Assembly: GCA_023460085.1 (NCBI GenBank)
Contig: JAEWRI010000046.1
Coordinates: forward strand, 62,001-126,000
Direction of reading: 5' to 3'
Source of the DNA: Bacillota bacterium
GTDB taxonomy: Bacteria > Bacillota > Clostridia > Christensenellales > SZUA-584
DNA: 64,000 nt
Every line of letters starts with the position of its first letter. The first letter of the stretch is position 1. Position numbers and translations under genes: made by a program. The notes below the pieces were generated by a model. It was not told the DNA's origin. It saw only the letters and a list, made by a program, of their open reading frames with translations, and made no database searches. This document shows positions 42,627-50,759 of the stretch, piece after piece.

Positions 42627-43775
42627 TCAGGCCTCCTCAAACTTCGCGCCGCACATCGGGCAGAACTTGGTGCCGGAAGCGCACTCGTTCTGGCATTTCG
42701 GGCACACAATGGGGGCCATCGACACGCCGCACATCGGACAGAACTTCATGTCCTCATTCACCATGGCGCTGCAGGCAGGGCATTTCACCTGCGCAACGGC
42801 CAGCTTTTCGCCGCAGCCGGAGCAGAAGCGCGCGCTCTCCGGGTTCTCCGCACCGCACTTCCGGCAGTTCACCTTGCGTGCGGGGGTGTTCATCACGCTG
42901 CCTGCCGCACCCGCAAACGTGCCGCCCACCGCGACGCCCGCGCCCGCGCCCAGCCCAAGGCCGATGCCCGCCGCCGCGATGCTGCCGCTGCCTTCGTTGC
43001 CCGCCGCGGTTTCCATTACGTCGAAGGAACGCTTCACGTTGTAGCGATTGTCGCCGATGATATCGAAGGCCGCCTTCTCTCCGAGTATCTTATTGATCAT
43101 CTCGAAGTCTTCGTCCGGGAAGTTGACGGACGAAAGGAAGAAATTGACGACCTCGATGCCGAAGCGCTCAAACTCGCGCGTCAGACGCTGCTGCACCATG
43201 CCGGATATTTCCTCCAGCCGGGGGGTAATCTCCAGCACGGATATCTTCTGGTTGATGATGATATCGGCAAGTATGCTCTTAACCTTGGTCACGATAAGGC
43301 CCTTGAAGTAATTCAGCACCAGCTCATACTTCACGACCTGCGCGTTGCCCACCGCGCCGATAAGCTCGGTCAGGAACACGCGGTAATCCGAAAGGCGCAT
43401 ACCAAACTGCCCGAAAGCGCGCACGCGCAGCCGCACGGAGTACTTCGGATCGATGAGGCTGATGGGATCGCTCGTACCCCACAGCATATCGAGCTTTGCC
43501 GTTTTGTTAAGGTAATACACTTCCGCCGTGAAAGGCGTGCGGCCCCCGAACGGAATGTTGATAAGCCCCTGCAGCAGCGGAATGTTCTGCGAATTCAGCG
43601 TGTGGGTACCCGCGGAGAAATAGTCCAGCGCCTGGCCGCCTTTTACAAAAACCGCAATCTGCCCTTCCTTGACGACGAGCTGCGTCCCCCAGACGAAGCT
43701 GTCGCCCGGATAGTGGTACACCAGCCAGTTCCGGTTGGGTATGCCGTTGAATTGTATGACATCAATAATCGCCAA
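42627..43775 (-). CDS. SPFH-domain protein with C-terminal zinc ribbons (YdjI-like)
   Basis: The 382-residue protein begins with TTG 43775 behind AGGGGGTGA. An SPFH/band-7-like domain covers about residues 25-255 (for example YSVRLRVRAFGQFGMRL and IEVVNFFLSSVNFPDEDFEMI, each shortened here). A Gly/Ala-rich linker follows, then three zinc ribbons with CxxCG pairs. Architecture and N-terminus resemble Bacillus YdjI, which works with PspA in membrane stress. No PspA gene is next to it. It is the first gene of the operon. Confidence 0.85.
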   Translation of the reverse strand: MAIIDVIQFNGIPNRNWLVYHYPGDSFVWGTQLVVKEGQIAVFVKGGQALDYFSAGTHTLNSQNIPLLQGLINIPFGGRTPFTAEVYYLNKTAKLDMLWGTSDPISLIDPKYSVRLRVRAFGQFGMRLSDYRVFLTELIGAVGNAQVVKYELVLNYFKGLIVTKVKSILADIIINQKISVLEITPRLEEISGMVQQRLTREFERFGIEVVNFFLSSVNFPDEDFEMINKILGEKAAFDIIGDNRYNVKRSFDVMETAAGNEGSGSIAAAGIGLGLGAGAGVAVGGTFAGAAGSVMNTPARKVNCRKCGAENPESARFCSGCGEKLAVAQVKCPACSAMVNEDMKFCPMCGVSMAPIVCPKCQNECASGTKFCPMCGAKFEEA

Positions 43776-43936
43776 AATGTGTCACCCCCTGTTACACTTT
43801 ACAAGTAAGTTTATTGTACTATAGTCCGGTATTCAAATGCAATCATGCCTTAAAATTTTCCTGCGCGCACGCTTTTTTCCGGCACCGCCCTTCCATTTAT
43901 ACGCAGGGGGTTCATCGCTCATGACAGCACACAAAA

Positions 43937-43961
43937 GGCCGGGCTGAGCCCGGCCTACTGC
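43937..43961 (-). terminator. Terminator of the MerR-type gene
   Basis: GGCCGGGC-TCA-GCCCGGCC (minus strand) is followed by TTTTGTG. It lies between the MerR gene and the SPFH operon promoter region. Confidence 0.65.
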
Positions 43962-43968
43962 GTTTTCG

Positions 43969-44733
43969 TTATTCGCCCGTGCGGCCGCAATAAGCGAATA
44001 CGGCGTCCCGCAGAAACTGTGTGCATCCCGGCGCAATGGCGTCATAATACGCGGTAAACCGCGAATCGTCCACATACATCTGCGCGAGGCCCATATGCGC
44101 CTCCGGGCTGTACTGCGTCCAGTGGCGCATCAGCCACTCTTTGTGCAATGCACACGCTTTCATCGCAAGCTTTCCCGTGGGATCGCCTTCTGCAAAAGCC
44201 GCTTTGATGGCTTCGTTCACCTGCGCGGACAGCGTCTCCGTGCTCTCGTACTGCTCCTGCGTCATGGATAAAAGCTTCGCGTTGGCTTCATCCGCTGCCG
44301 CATCGCCGTACCGCGCGCGCACCTCTTCGCCATACTTACGTTTGTTCTCGTTCACCAGACCCTGTTTGAAAGCCGCAAATTTTTCTTCGTCGGTCATCGC
44401 CGATTCTCCTTTCCGGGCGGCAATCGTGGCTTTCACCGTATCGATGAGCGCATCCATGCGCTGCCGCTTTGCCGACAGCACGCGCAGATGCGCTTCCAGT
44501 GCTTCCGTCTGCGCGTCCTCCGGCGCATCCAGCAGCCGCTTGATTGGCTCCAGCGCCACGCCCATTTCGCGGTAGAACAGGATTTGCTGCAGCCGGTCCA
44601 CCTGTACTGTATTGTACAGCCGGTATCCCGACGCATTTTTTTCGGGCTTCAGCAGCCCAATGCGTTCGTAATGACGCAGCGCTCTCGTCGTTACGCCCGC
44701 CAGCTTTGCCAGCCTTCCTACGGTATATTCCAT
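43969..44733 (-). CDS. MerR-family regulator with TipAS effector domain
   Basis: A 254-residue protein. The MerR helix-turn-helix and wing (YTVGRLAKLAGVTTRALRHYERIGLL, cited by TTRALRHYERIGLL) are followed by the coiled-coil dimer helix and a C-terminal TipAS antibiotic-binding domain. Such Mta/TipA-type regulators respond to drugs and activate efflux genes. No transporter is adjacent, so autoregulation is the visible target. The ATG has AAAGGAGG upstream. Confidence 0.92.
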   Translation of the reverse strand: MEYTVGRLAKLAGVTTRALRHYERIGLLKPEKNASGYRLYNTVQVDRLQQILFYREMGVALEPIKRLLDAPEDAQTEALEAHLRVLSAKRQRMDALIDTVKATIAARKGESAMTDEEKFAAFKQGLVNENKRKYGEEVRARYGDAAADEANAKLLSMTQEQYESTETLSAQVNEAIKAAFAEGDPTGKLAMKACALHKEWLMRHWTQYSPEAHMGLAQMYVDDSRFTAYYDAIAPGCTQFLRDAVFAYCGRTGE

Positions 44734-44757
44734 ATCTGCCGCCTCCTTTCAATCCGC

Positions 44758-44788
44758 ATGATAGGCTATGACGCTGCGTCAATGTCAA
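44758..44788 (-). promoter_or_regulatory. MerR-type promoter with 19-base spacer and operator
   Basis: TTGACA (44783-44788) and TATCAT (44758-44763) are separated by 19 bases on the minus strand, the over-long spacing that MerR-type activators correct by twisting DNA. The spacer contains a perfect palindrome TGACGC-A-GCGTCA (44769-44781). The -35 overlaps the stop codon of the upstream GNAT gene. Confidence 0.8.
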
Positions 44789-45324
44789 CGCTTTTTTTCA
44801 AAAAGTTCATCGGCACAACTGAACCGATATATCATGCAGTCCTCCAGCGGCGTGCCTTCCATATCGCGGGCTACGCGGCCCGTATCCTCAAAGCCGCAGG
44901 CCTCATGCACCGCGCGGGAAGCCGCGTTCTCCCGGCGCACCACACTGACGATGGTGTGCGCCGACAGCGCCTTCAGGCAGCGCACCGTTTCCAGCAGCAG
45001 CCTGCGCGCACAGCCGCGCCCGCGGTATTCCGGCGCGGTCTCCAAAGCCTCCAGATACCATCCGCCCTGCGCCATTTCGATAACCCGCAGCGCCGCCGCC
45101 ATGGTATCTCCGTCCCTCAGCGCAAAGATATGCCTTCCATCCTGCGCGGCAAAATCCGCGATAAAATCGGCAAATTCCTGTTCCATCGTTGTTTTGGCCT
45201 CATCCCCGCAGGATCCATTTTCATTTTCGTATTTTTCAACCATTTTATCCATTGTTTCTTTATAGACGGACAGCAGTGCGTCAACAGTGGCGGCATTAAT
45301 ATCTTCTATCGGATAGAACTCCAT
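44785..45324 (-). CDS. GNAT family N-acetyltransferase
   Basis: A 179-residue GNAT protein starting at ATG 45324 behind AAAGGAG. The acetyl-CoA motif is LETAPEYRGRGCARRLL, followed by a VVRRENAASRAVHEACGF segment. The acceptor cannot be predicted. It precedes the MerR gene on the same strand, but that gene has its own promoter overlapping the stop here. Confidence 0.88.
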   Translation of the reverse strand: MEFYPIEDINAATVDALLSVYKETMDKMVEKYENENGSCGDEAKTTMEQEFADFIADFAAQDGRHIFALRDGDTMAAALRVIEMAQGGWYLEALETAPEYRGRGCARRLLLETVRCLKALSAHTIVSVVRRENAASRAVHEACGFEDTGRVARDMEGTPLEDCMIYRFSCADELFEKKR

Positions 45325-45413
45325 TCGTTGCTCCTTTTGCGGCTTTGTAATCGCGATCATACCGCAAGCGCTCCACCACGTCAACGCGGCAAAGCCGCTT
45401 CTCAGTCATAAAA

Positions 45414-45439
45414 AAGAAGAGCTGATTCCAGCTCTTCTT
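45414..45439 (-). terminator. Terminator of the SASP gene
   Basis: AAGAAGAGCTG pairs perfectly with CAGCTCTTCTT over 11 bases, followed by TTTTTT on the minus strand, 34 bases after the stop codon. Confidence 0.8.
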
Positions 45440-45472
45440 CCCCAAAAAGGGATATTAAAGGGATGGATGGCT

Positions 45473-45664
45473 TCAGCTTCTTCCGCCCGGCATATTGTCC
45501 TTTGCGTACTGCACCATTTTTTTCACCATGTTGCCGCCGACTTTTCCTGCCTCTCTCGAGGTGATGTCGCCGTTGTATCCCTGCTTCAGATTGACGCCCA
45601 GTTCACCCGCAACTTCGTATTTCATTTTATCCATCGAGCCAGCGCTCTTTTTCTGATTTGACAA
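45473..45664 (-). CDS. Alpha/beta-type small acid-soluble spore protein
   Basis: I choose TTG 45664, eight bases after AAGGAGG, giving 63 residues. The family's core is visible: KYEVAGELGVNL with a later GDITSREAGKVGGNMVKKM, including the GPR-protease-type cleavage region near YEVAGELG. These proteins coat DNA in spores. It is the best direct evidence that the organism sporulates. Confidence 0.93.
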   Translation of the reverse strand: MSNQKKSAGSMDKMKYEVAGELGVNLKQGYNGDITSREAGKVGGNMVKKMVQYAKDNMPGGRS

Positions 45665-45814
45665 TGTTCGCACCTCCTTCTGATATTATTTTGCCCGGGC
45701 GCATTATAAAAACGCCTGTCAAAACTACACGGGCGAATTTATCATGGTATAAATTTGAATTTCGATTTGGAAAATTGAAAATATGTAGGGCGGCGCGGTT
45801 GCCGCCCATGGCGG

Positions 45815-45946
45815 TTACCAGCAGCACCCGCATCGATTCCAGCCGCATCCGCACGGATTCCAGCAGCACCGGGTTACCCAGCAGCAGCTCACCGGCCAGC
45901 AGCATCCGCATCCGCATCCCCATCCGCATCCGCATCTGCAGCACAT
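45815..45946 (-). CDS. 43-residue Cys/Trp/Gly-rich protein
   Basis: This gene is too short for routine ORF calling. ATG 45946 follows AGGGGGTGA by eight bases, and 43 codons end at TAA 45815. The product has 17 Cys and 6 Trp, with runs such as CGCGWGCGCGCCW and CGCGWNRCGCCW. It shares its unusual AGGGGGTGA ribosome-binding site and its composition with the 165-residue neighbour upstream. Such composition fits a disulfide- or metal-cross-linked structural protein; a spore coat role is suggested by the SASP next door but is inference. Confidence 0.65.
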   Translation of the reverse strand: MCCRCGCGWGCGCGCCWPVSCCWVTRCCWNPCGCGWNRCGCCW

Positions 45947-46022
45947 TGAAAAATCACCCCCTGCTGTTATATATATGTGTGCAGGACCAGTGATGGTGCA
46001 TATGTGCCCTCGTTACAGCGCA

Positions 46023-46520
46023 TCAGCGGCAGCCGAAGCGATCCCGGTAGCTGATATATCCTCCGCACGGGCCATCCCCGTAGCCGCCCAGCATATTGCA
46101 TTCGTCGCATTCACACCAGCGGTAGCCGCAGCCCAGGGGAGCGCCGCAGCCGCAGCTGCCACAACCCCATCTGGCGGGCGCGTTCCAGCCCCATGGCCCG
46201 CAGCCGCAGTCCGCGGGCGCATCCCATCCGCAGGTATTGCAGCCGCGCGGCGCGTTCCAGCCCCATGGCCCGCAGCCGCAGTCCGCGGGCGCATCCCATC
46301 CGCAGGTATTGCAGCCGTGCGGCGCGTTCCAGCCCCACGCATTGCAGCCCGGCCCCGCGGCAGGCCAGCCGCATGAATACCCGCTGCCCGCGGGCGGCCC
46401 CCAGCTTCTGCATGCGGGCACGCCGCCGCCTTCTCCGCATCCGTCCGCCCAGCCTCCGCGCCAGACCCCCGGCCAAAGCCCCGTGTTACACGGACCTCCG
46501 CCAAACAATTCCGAAAACAT
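46023..46520 (-). CDS. Cys/Trp/Gly-rich repeat protein
   Basis: I start at ATG 46520 because AGGGGGTGA precedes it; an in-frame ATG at 46541 lacks a site. The 165-residue protein is dominated by Gly, Cys, Trp, Pro and Ala. Its middle part has two almost identical 24-residue repeats (GCNTCGWDAPADCGCGPW plus GWNAP), encoded by 72-base repeats differing by one base. The C-terminus has CECDEC and ends in FGCR. No signal peptide is seen. No family is recognised; I suspect a cross-linked spore or envelope structural protein. Confidence 0.7.
   Translation of the reverse strand: MFSELFGGGPCNTGLWPGVWRGGWADGCGEGGGVPACRSWGPPAGSGYSCGWPAAGPGCNAWGWNAPHGCNTCGWDAPADCGCGPWGWNAPRGCNTCGWDAPADCGCGPWGWNAPARWGCGSCGCGAPLGCGYRWCECDECNMLGGYGDGPCGGYISYRDRFGCR
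46181..46324. repeat. Two tandem 72-base repeats in the Cys/Trp-rich gene
   Basis: The units 46181-46252 and 46253-46324 differ at one position; a partial third unit follows from 46325. They encode the 24-residue protein repeat. Confidence 0.85.
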
Positions 46521-46589
46521 GGTTTCACCCCCTGTTATCATGTATATTCACAGGGATGTATTTGGTACGGGTACGCGCCCAATGAAAAA

Positions 46590-46608
46590 GCCGGGATTAT
46601 ACCCCGGC
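46590..46608 (-). terminator. Terminator of the thrC-DUF503-trpS-HAD operon
   Basis: GCCGGG-GTATAAT-CCCGGC on the minus strand is followed by TTTTTC, about 57 bases after the HAD gene stop. Confidence 0.75.
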
Positions 46609-46664
46609 ATAAACCAATCAAATCCTCTGCGGCGTTCGCCCTCTTGCCGTTCATTCACATGCCG

Positions 46665-47303
46665 TCAGAACTCCCTCAGGCTATCCAACGCGTACGTGGG
46701 CTTCGCGGCAAGCAGCGCGGCGGTTTCTCCGTAGCCCTGCAGCACCGCGCAGGAGTCCGCGCCCGCCGCTTCGGCATATTGAATGTCGGTCACCGCGTCG
46801 CCCACCATCAGCGTGTCCACCGGGCTGACGCCGTACTTTGCCATCAGCCGCAGCAGCGATTCCGGATCGGGCTTGCGGCGTTCCGCATCCTCGTAAGCAA
46901 TCACTTCATCGAATACGTCAAGCCCCAGTGCGCGGAGTATTTTGTGCGTGGGCACCTTGGCCTTCATCGTTACCAGTGCCAGCACCGCACCCTCTCCCGC
47001 CAGCCTCGCCAGCAGCTCCGGCACGCCTGGATAAGGCGCGGCATGCGCCGTACACGTTTCTCCGTAAATCTCCAGGAAGTGCGCAATCATGGGTTCTGCC
47101 TGCGCTGCGTCCAGGCCCGTCAGACGTTTCAGCGCCATTTTAGCGCCGCCGCCGACAGCCGCAGTTACCTGTTCCATCGTGGGGCGCGGATACCCCGCCT
47201 GCACCAGTGTCTCCGCGAATGCCTCGCCGATATCCTTGATCGTATTGACTATCGTGCCATCCAGATCAAAAACGTAGAGCCTGTACCGCCTGCTTACAAC
47301 CAT
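46665..47303 (-). CDS. HAD-superfamily phosphatase (phosphoglycolate phosphatase-like)
   Basis: I start at ATG 47303, just after the trpS stop, giving 212 residues. HAD motif I is FDLDGTIVNT (D13/D15), motif II lies in LALVTMKAK, motif III is the Lys of ERRKPDPESLL, and motif IV is MVGDAVTDI. A helical cap lies between motifs I and II. It resembles Gph/PpaX-type enzymes; the substrate is not determined. It is the last gene of the thrC operon. Confidence 0.88.
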   Translation of the reverse strand: MVVSRRYRLYVFDLDGTIVNTIKDIGEAFAETLVQAGYPRPTMEQVTAAVGGGAKMALKRLTGLDAAQAEPMIAHFLEIYGETCTAHAAPYPGVPELLARLAGEGAVLALVTMKAKVPTHKILRALGLDVFDEVIAYEDAERRKPDPESLLRLMAKYGVSPVDTLMVGDAVTDIQYAEAAGADSCAVLQGYGETAALLAAKPTYALDSLREF

Positions 47304-47307
47304 GCGC

Positions 47308-48318
47308 TTAAAGCTCCCGCGGCGCGAGGCCGACCTTCTTATGCACCTTGCGCAGCATGCGCGCCGCATTGCGTCCGGCCTGCTCCGCACTCGCCTGTAT
47401 CACCTGCTGCAGATACGCCTTGTCCGTGCGGATCTTCTCATATCGCTGCTGCAGCGGCAAAAGCTCTTCGCACAGCGCGTCGGCCACGCGGGATTTCAGC
47501 GCGCCGTAACCCTGTCCTTCAAATTCAGCCTCTATGGCCTCCATCGTGCTGCCTGTCACCGCGCCGTAGATAGACATGAGGTTCGAAACACCCGGCTTGT
47601 CCTCGGAGAACCGCACAACGCCGTCCGAATCGGTGACGGCGCGCTTGCATTTGCGCTGAATGGCTTCCGGTTTGTCCAGCAGCGAGATGTAGGCGTTTTC
47701 GTTGTCGTCCGACTTGCTCATCTTTGCCTCCGGGTCCGCGAGACTCATGATGCGTGCGCCCGCCTTGGGAATGTACGGCTCCGGCACGACGAACACGTCG
47801 CCGTAGACGTTGTTGAAACGAATGGCAATATCCCGCGTGATCTCGAGATGCTGCTTCTGATCCGCGCCCACCGGCACAAGATGCGCCGCGTACAGCAGAA
47901 TATCCGCCGCCATCAGCACCGGGTACGTAAACAGCCCGGCATTGACATTATCCGTGTGACGCTCACTTTTTTCCTTGAACTGCGTCATGCGCGAAAGCTC
48001 GCCCATGTACGTGAAGCAGTTCAGTATCCACGCCAGCTCAGCATGGCCCGATACGTGCGACTGAAAGTAAACGATGTTTTTTTCCGGGTCGAGCCCCGCC
48101 GCCAGCAGCAGCGCCAGCGTATCGAGACAGCGCTTGCGGAACTCCGCCGCGTCCTGCCGCACCGTCAGCGCATGCAGATCCACTACACAATAATAGCAGC
48201 TGTACTCGTCCTGCAGCTTCACCCAGTTCTTAATCGCCCCAAGGTAATTGCCGATGGTCAGCACGCCCGAGGGCTGCACGCCCGAGAATATGGTCTTCTT
48301 TTCCGGCTGCATATTCAT
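47308..48318 (-). CDS. trpS: Tryptophanyl-tRNA synthetase
   Basis: A 336-residue class I synthetase. The HIGH-like motif is SGVLTIGNYLGA, and the KMSKS loop is AKMSKSDDNE. PVGADQKQHLEITRDIA is the conserved TrpRS segment. It charges tRNA-Trp. Its start overlaps the DUF503 stop by four bases. The length is usual. Confidence 0.96.
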   Translation of the reverse strand: MNMQPEKKTIFSGVQPSGVLTIGNYLGAIKNWVKLQDEYSCYYCVVDLHALTVRQDAAEFRKRCLDTLALLLAAGLDPEKNIVYFQSHVSGHAELAWILNCFTYMGELSRMTQFKEKSERHTDNVNAGLFTYPVLMAADILLYAAHLVPVGADQKQHLEITRDIAIRFNNVYGDVFVVPEPYIPKAGARIMSLADPEAKMSKSDDNENAYISLLDKPEAIQRKCKRAVTDSDGVVRFSEDKPGVSNLMSIYGAVTGSTMEAIEAEFEGQGYGALKSRVADALCEELLPLQQRYEKIRTDKAYLQQVIQASAEQAGRNAARMLRKVHKKVGLAPREL

Positions 48319-48599
48319 TCCTCCACAAGAGTATCAATTTCAATTACTTCACAGCGCCCGTCGGCATACAGAAAATCCGTAATGTCCTGCAGACCCTGCC
48401 GCGCCGCGCTTTCGCTGACCGCAGCCAGCGCGAACGTCAGCCTGCAGCGCTGCCACTTGTCATTCTCGCCGCTCTCCACCACGGACACCCCGAAGCGCGA
48501 GCGGCACCGTTCCTTCACGCTGCGCACCACCATGCGCTTGTCCTTAAGGCTCTGAGCGCCCGGTATGGCCAGCGTTGCCTCAAATACCGCCGCATGCAC
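48315..48599 (-). CDS. DUF503 (YlxP-like) protein
   Basis: The 94-residue protein starts at GTG 48599 and has the DUF503 core AIPGAQSLKDKRMVVRSVKERCRSRF (cited by its SLKDKRMVVRS motif), followed by SVVESGENDKWQR. YlxP is linked to ribosome maturation in Bacillus, but here the gene sits between thrC and trpS. It begins three bases after the thrC stop codon and overlaps trpS. Confidence 0.9.
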   Translation of the reverse strand: MHAAVFEATLAIPGAQSLKDKRMVVRSVKERCRSRFGVSVVESGENDKWQRCRLTFALAAVSESAARQGLQDITDFLYADGRCEVIEIDTLVEE

Positions 48600-48601
48600 G
48601 G

Positions 48602-50062
48602 CTACAGCACCCGCAGCACCGCGTCGGGCATGTGTGCGATATCGACGACGGTATTGTGTCGGACGGCGCTTTTCTCCAGCGCCGCAAGCTGGTGCGGCAC
48701 CTGCGTATGGGTCTTCTCTCCCAGCCGCTTTGCCGCGTCAAACGGCGAGATTGCCTCGCCGCCGCCCAGCGCGGAGAGCACATCTCCCGGGAATTTATAT
48801 GGGGACGCGGTGGAAACCACCACCGTCTTTGTGGTGTCTCCCAGCGCGCGGTACTTCTCGTACACGCCCAGCGCCACCGCCGTATGCGTATCCGCAAGGT
48901 AGCCGTCCTGCTCCCACGTGCGGCGTATAGCGGCCAGCGTCTCGTCCTCGCCGCACCAGTCCGCCCAGAAGTCGGCTTCCAGCGCCTGCCGCGCAGCGTC
49001 GCCGATGTCGTAGCGGCCCGTCTGCTTCAGCTGCGCCATCATATCGCGCACAGCGGCTTCGTCGCGGCCCGTCAGTTCAAACAGCAGTCGCTCGAGATTG
49101 CTCGAGATCAGGATGTCCATGGAGGGCGACATGGTCTTATAGAATTCCCGCTTCAGCGTGTACTCGCCGCGGCGGAAGAAGTCGGTCAGCACATTGTTGC
49201 GGTTGGACGCGCAGATGAGCCTGCCGATGGGCAGCCCCATGCGCTTGGCATAGTACGCCGCGAGTATATTGCCGAAGTTGCCCGTAGGCACCACAAAGTT
49301 CACCTTTTCGCCTTCGGCTACATCGCCGCGCGCGCATAGCTGCGCATACGCCCAGACGTAATAGGCCACCTGAGGCGCAAGCCGCCCGAAGTTGATGGAA
49401 TTGGCAGACGAGAGCGCATATCCCTTCTCCGCGGCTTTCGCTGCAAACGCGGAATCCGCGAAGATGGCTTTCACGCCGCTCTGGGCGTCGTCGAAGTTGC
49501 CGCGCACCGCCGCGACATGGGTGTTGTCGCCGCGCTGTGTGGTCATCTGCAGCCGCTGCATATCAGAAACGCCCTCATTGGGATAAAACACGACGATTTT
49601 GGTGTGCGGCACGTCGCAGAACCCCTCCAGCGCCGCCTTGCCCGTATCCCCGGAGGTCGCGACGAGTATCAGCACATCCCTGCCGCACTCCCGGCGCATC
49701 GCCGCCGTCATCAGCCTCGGCAGCACAGACAATGCCATATCCTTGAACGCCAGCGTCGGGCCGTGCCACAGTTCCATCACGTACCGGCCTTCTCCGATGC
49801 GTTTTACCGGCGCGACGTCCGCGTCACTGAAATCCGTATACGCTGCGCGCGTCAGCGCCGCCATGTCGTCGATGCCTTCGAAAAATAGCCCCAGCACGCG
49901 CGCTGCCAGCGCATCGTAGCGGAGCGGCAGCAGCGATGCCATATCCGGCAGTTCCGGAAAAGACGAAGGCACATACAGCCCTCCGTCCGGCGCGATGCCG
50001 CGCAGCACCGCGGACAACGCGTCCGCTTTCTCGTTTCTGTTTCGGGTGCTTATCAATTCCAT
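48602..50062 (-). CDS. thrC: Threonine synthase
   Basis: A 486-residue PLP enzyme of the longer, E. coli/yeast-like ThrC class. The PLP lysine is in LAFKDMALSVLP, and the phosphate-binding loop is LVATSGDTGKAALEGF. VPTGNFGNILAAYYAKRMGLP is highly characteristic. It converts O-phosphohomoserine to threonine. It is the first gene of a thrC-DUF503-trpS-HAD operon. Confidence 0.95.
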   Translation of the reverse strand: MELISTRNRNEKADALSAVLRGIAPDGGLYVPSSFPELPDMASLLPLRYDALAARVLGLFFEGIDDMAALTRAAYTDFSDADVAPVKRIGEGRYVMELWHGPTLAFKDMALSVLPRLMTAAMRRECGRDVLILVATSGDTGKAALEGFCDVPHTKIVVFYPNEGVSDMQRLQMTTQRGDNTHVAAVRGNFDDAQSGVKAIFADSAFAAKAAEKGYALSSANSINFGRLAPQVAYYVWAYAQLCARGDVAEGEKVNFVVPTGNFGNILAAYYAKRMGLPIGRLICASNRNNVLTDFFRRGEYTLKREFYKTMSPSMDILISSNLERLLFELTGRDEAAVRDMMAQLKQTGRYDIGDAARQALEADFWADWCGEDETLAAIRRTWEQDGYLADTHTAVALGVYEKYRALGDTTKTVVVSTASPYKFPGDVLSALGGGEAISPFDAAKRLGEKTHTQVPHQLAALEKSAVRHNTVVDIAHMPDAVLRVL

Positions 50063-50137
50063 GAGTCCATCCTCGTAATTAACCGTCCAAAAGACCGCGG
50101 CCTTTCAGAGCTTCTGTAAAAAAACCTGCACGGCAAC

Positions 50138-50172
50138 GGGCGTTCCGTCTGCCGGCTGCAGACGGAACGCCC
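50138..50172. repeat. Long perfect hairpin upstream of thrC
   Basis: GGGCGTTCCGTCTGC pairs with GCAGACGGAACGCCC around a 5-base loop. On the minus strand a run of seven T follows about 20 bases later (GTGCAGGTTTTTTT), so an alternative fold could terminate before thrC. Confidence 0.6.
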
Positions 50173-50201
50173 GCGCGTCGCAGGTGATAATTCGGTGTCC
50201 G

Positions 50202-50606
50202 CTATTCCGCGATATACTTCTGGAGGAATTCCGGCGGCTCCTCGCTGCCACTGATGACGAGGTGCGCATTGATGTCGGTGAAAATCTCATCGAAGCGCTC
50301 CAGCAGCGCCTTCAGATCCCCGTCGTGCTTCTTAATCATCTTTTTGAGGCCGTCAATATAAATAGAGGAGATGTCAAAATCTCCGGAGAGGATACCGCAG
50401 ACAAAGCCGTAAAGCTTGTCAATGTTGTCAATGCCGTAGTCGCTGGTGTTGATGAAGCGAATCTCATGCTGAAGGTCGTACATGCAGCGGTTATCGTCGT
50501 CGAGATAAACGAGGTTGCCGGCGGCGGTTTTCACCTCTGCGTTGGCTAAATCGAGCAGCTTCTTGGATTTTCCGCTGCCCTTCTTACCGTAAATCAATCG
50601 TATCAT
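50202..50606 (-). CDS. Small P-loop ATP-binding protein
   Basis: The 134-residue protein has Walker A GKKGSGKSK at residues 7-15 and a Walker-B-like SSIYIDGL near 81. It lacks other AAA or kinase motifs. The ending SGSEEPPEFLQKYI is typical of a small Clostridial family often given vague names. Function unknown. It is a single gene upstream of thrC, with its own ribosome-binding site (AAGGAGTGG). Confidence 0.78.
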   Translation of the reverse strand: MIRLIYGKKGSGKSKKLLDLANAEVKTAAGNLVYLDDDNRCMYDLQHEIRFINTSDYGIDNIDKLYGFVCGILSGDFDISSIYIDGLKKMIKKHDGDLKALLERFDEIFTDINAHLVISGSEEPPEFLQKYIAE

Positions 50607-50722
50607 CGGGCACCACTCCTTTACGCTTTTTTAACATTATACATTGGCTCCCTGTATTAATCTATACCCAAATCTCGCAAAAATGCGCGGCCATCCAATT
50701 CAATATATCCACAGAGCCGGGT

Positions 50723-50752
50723 AAAAAAGCGCTCCGTCCGAAGGCGGAGCGC
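50723..50752 (-). terminator. Terminator of the pgk-tpiA-gpmI operon
   Basis: GCGCTCCG..CGGAGCGC on the minus strand with a run of six T, eight bases after the gpmI stop. Confidence 0.85.
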
Positions 50753-50759
50753 CATACGC

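Noticed and set aside
45627..45944. A 105-codon frame beginning MLQMRMRMGMRMRM
   Set aside because: It is the out-of-frame reading of the Cys/Trp-rich small gene; the other frame has the ribosome-binding site and a coherent composition.
46100..46400. Possible CRISPR or satellite array
   Set aside because: The 72-base repeats are in frame, only about two copies, and encode a 24-residue protein repeat.
50202..50606. PilT-type twitching ATPase
   Set aside because: Only a Walker A loop is shared; the protein is 134 residues and lacks all PilT motifs.
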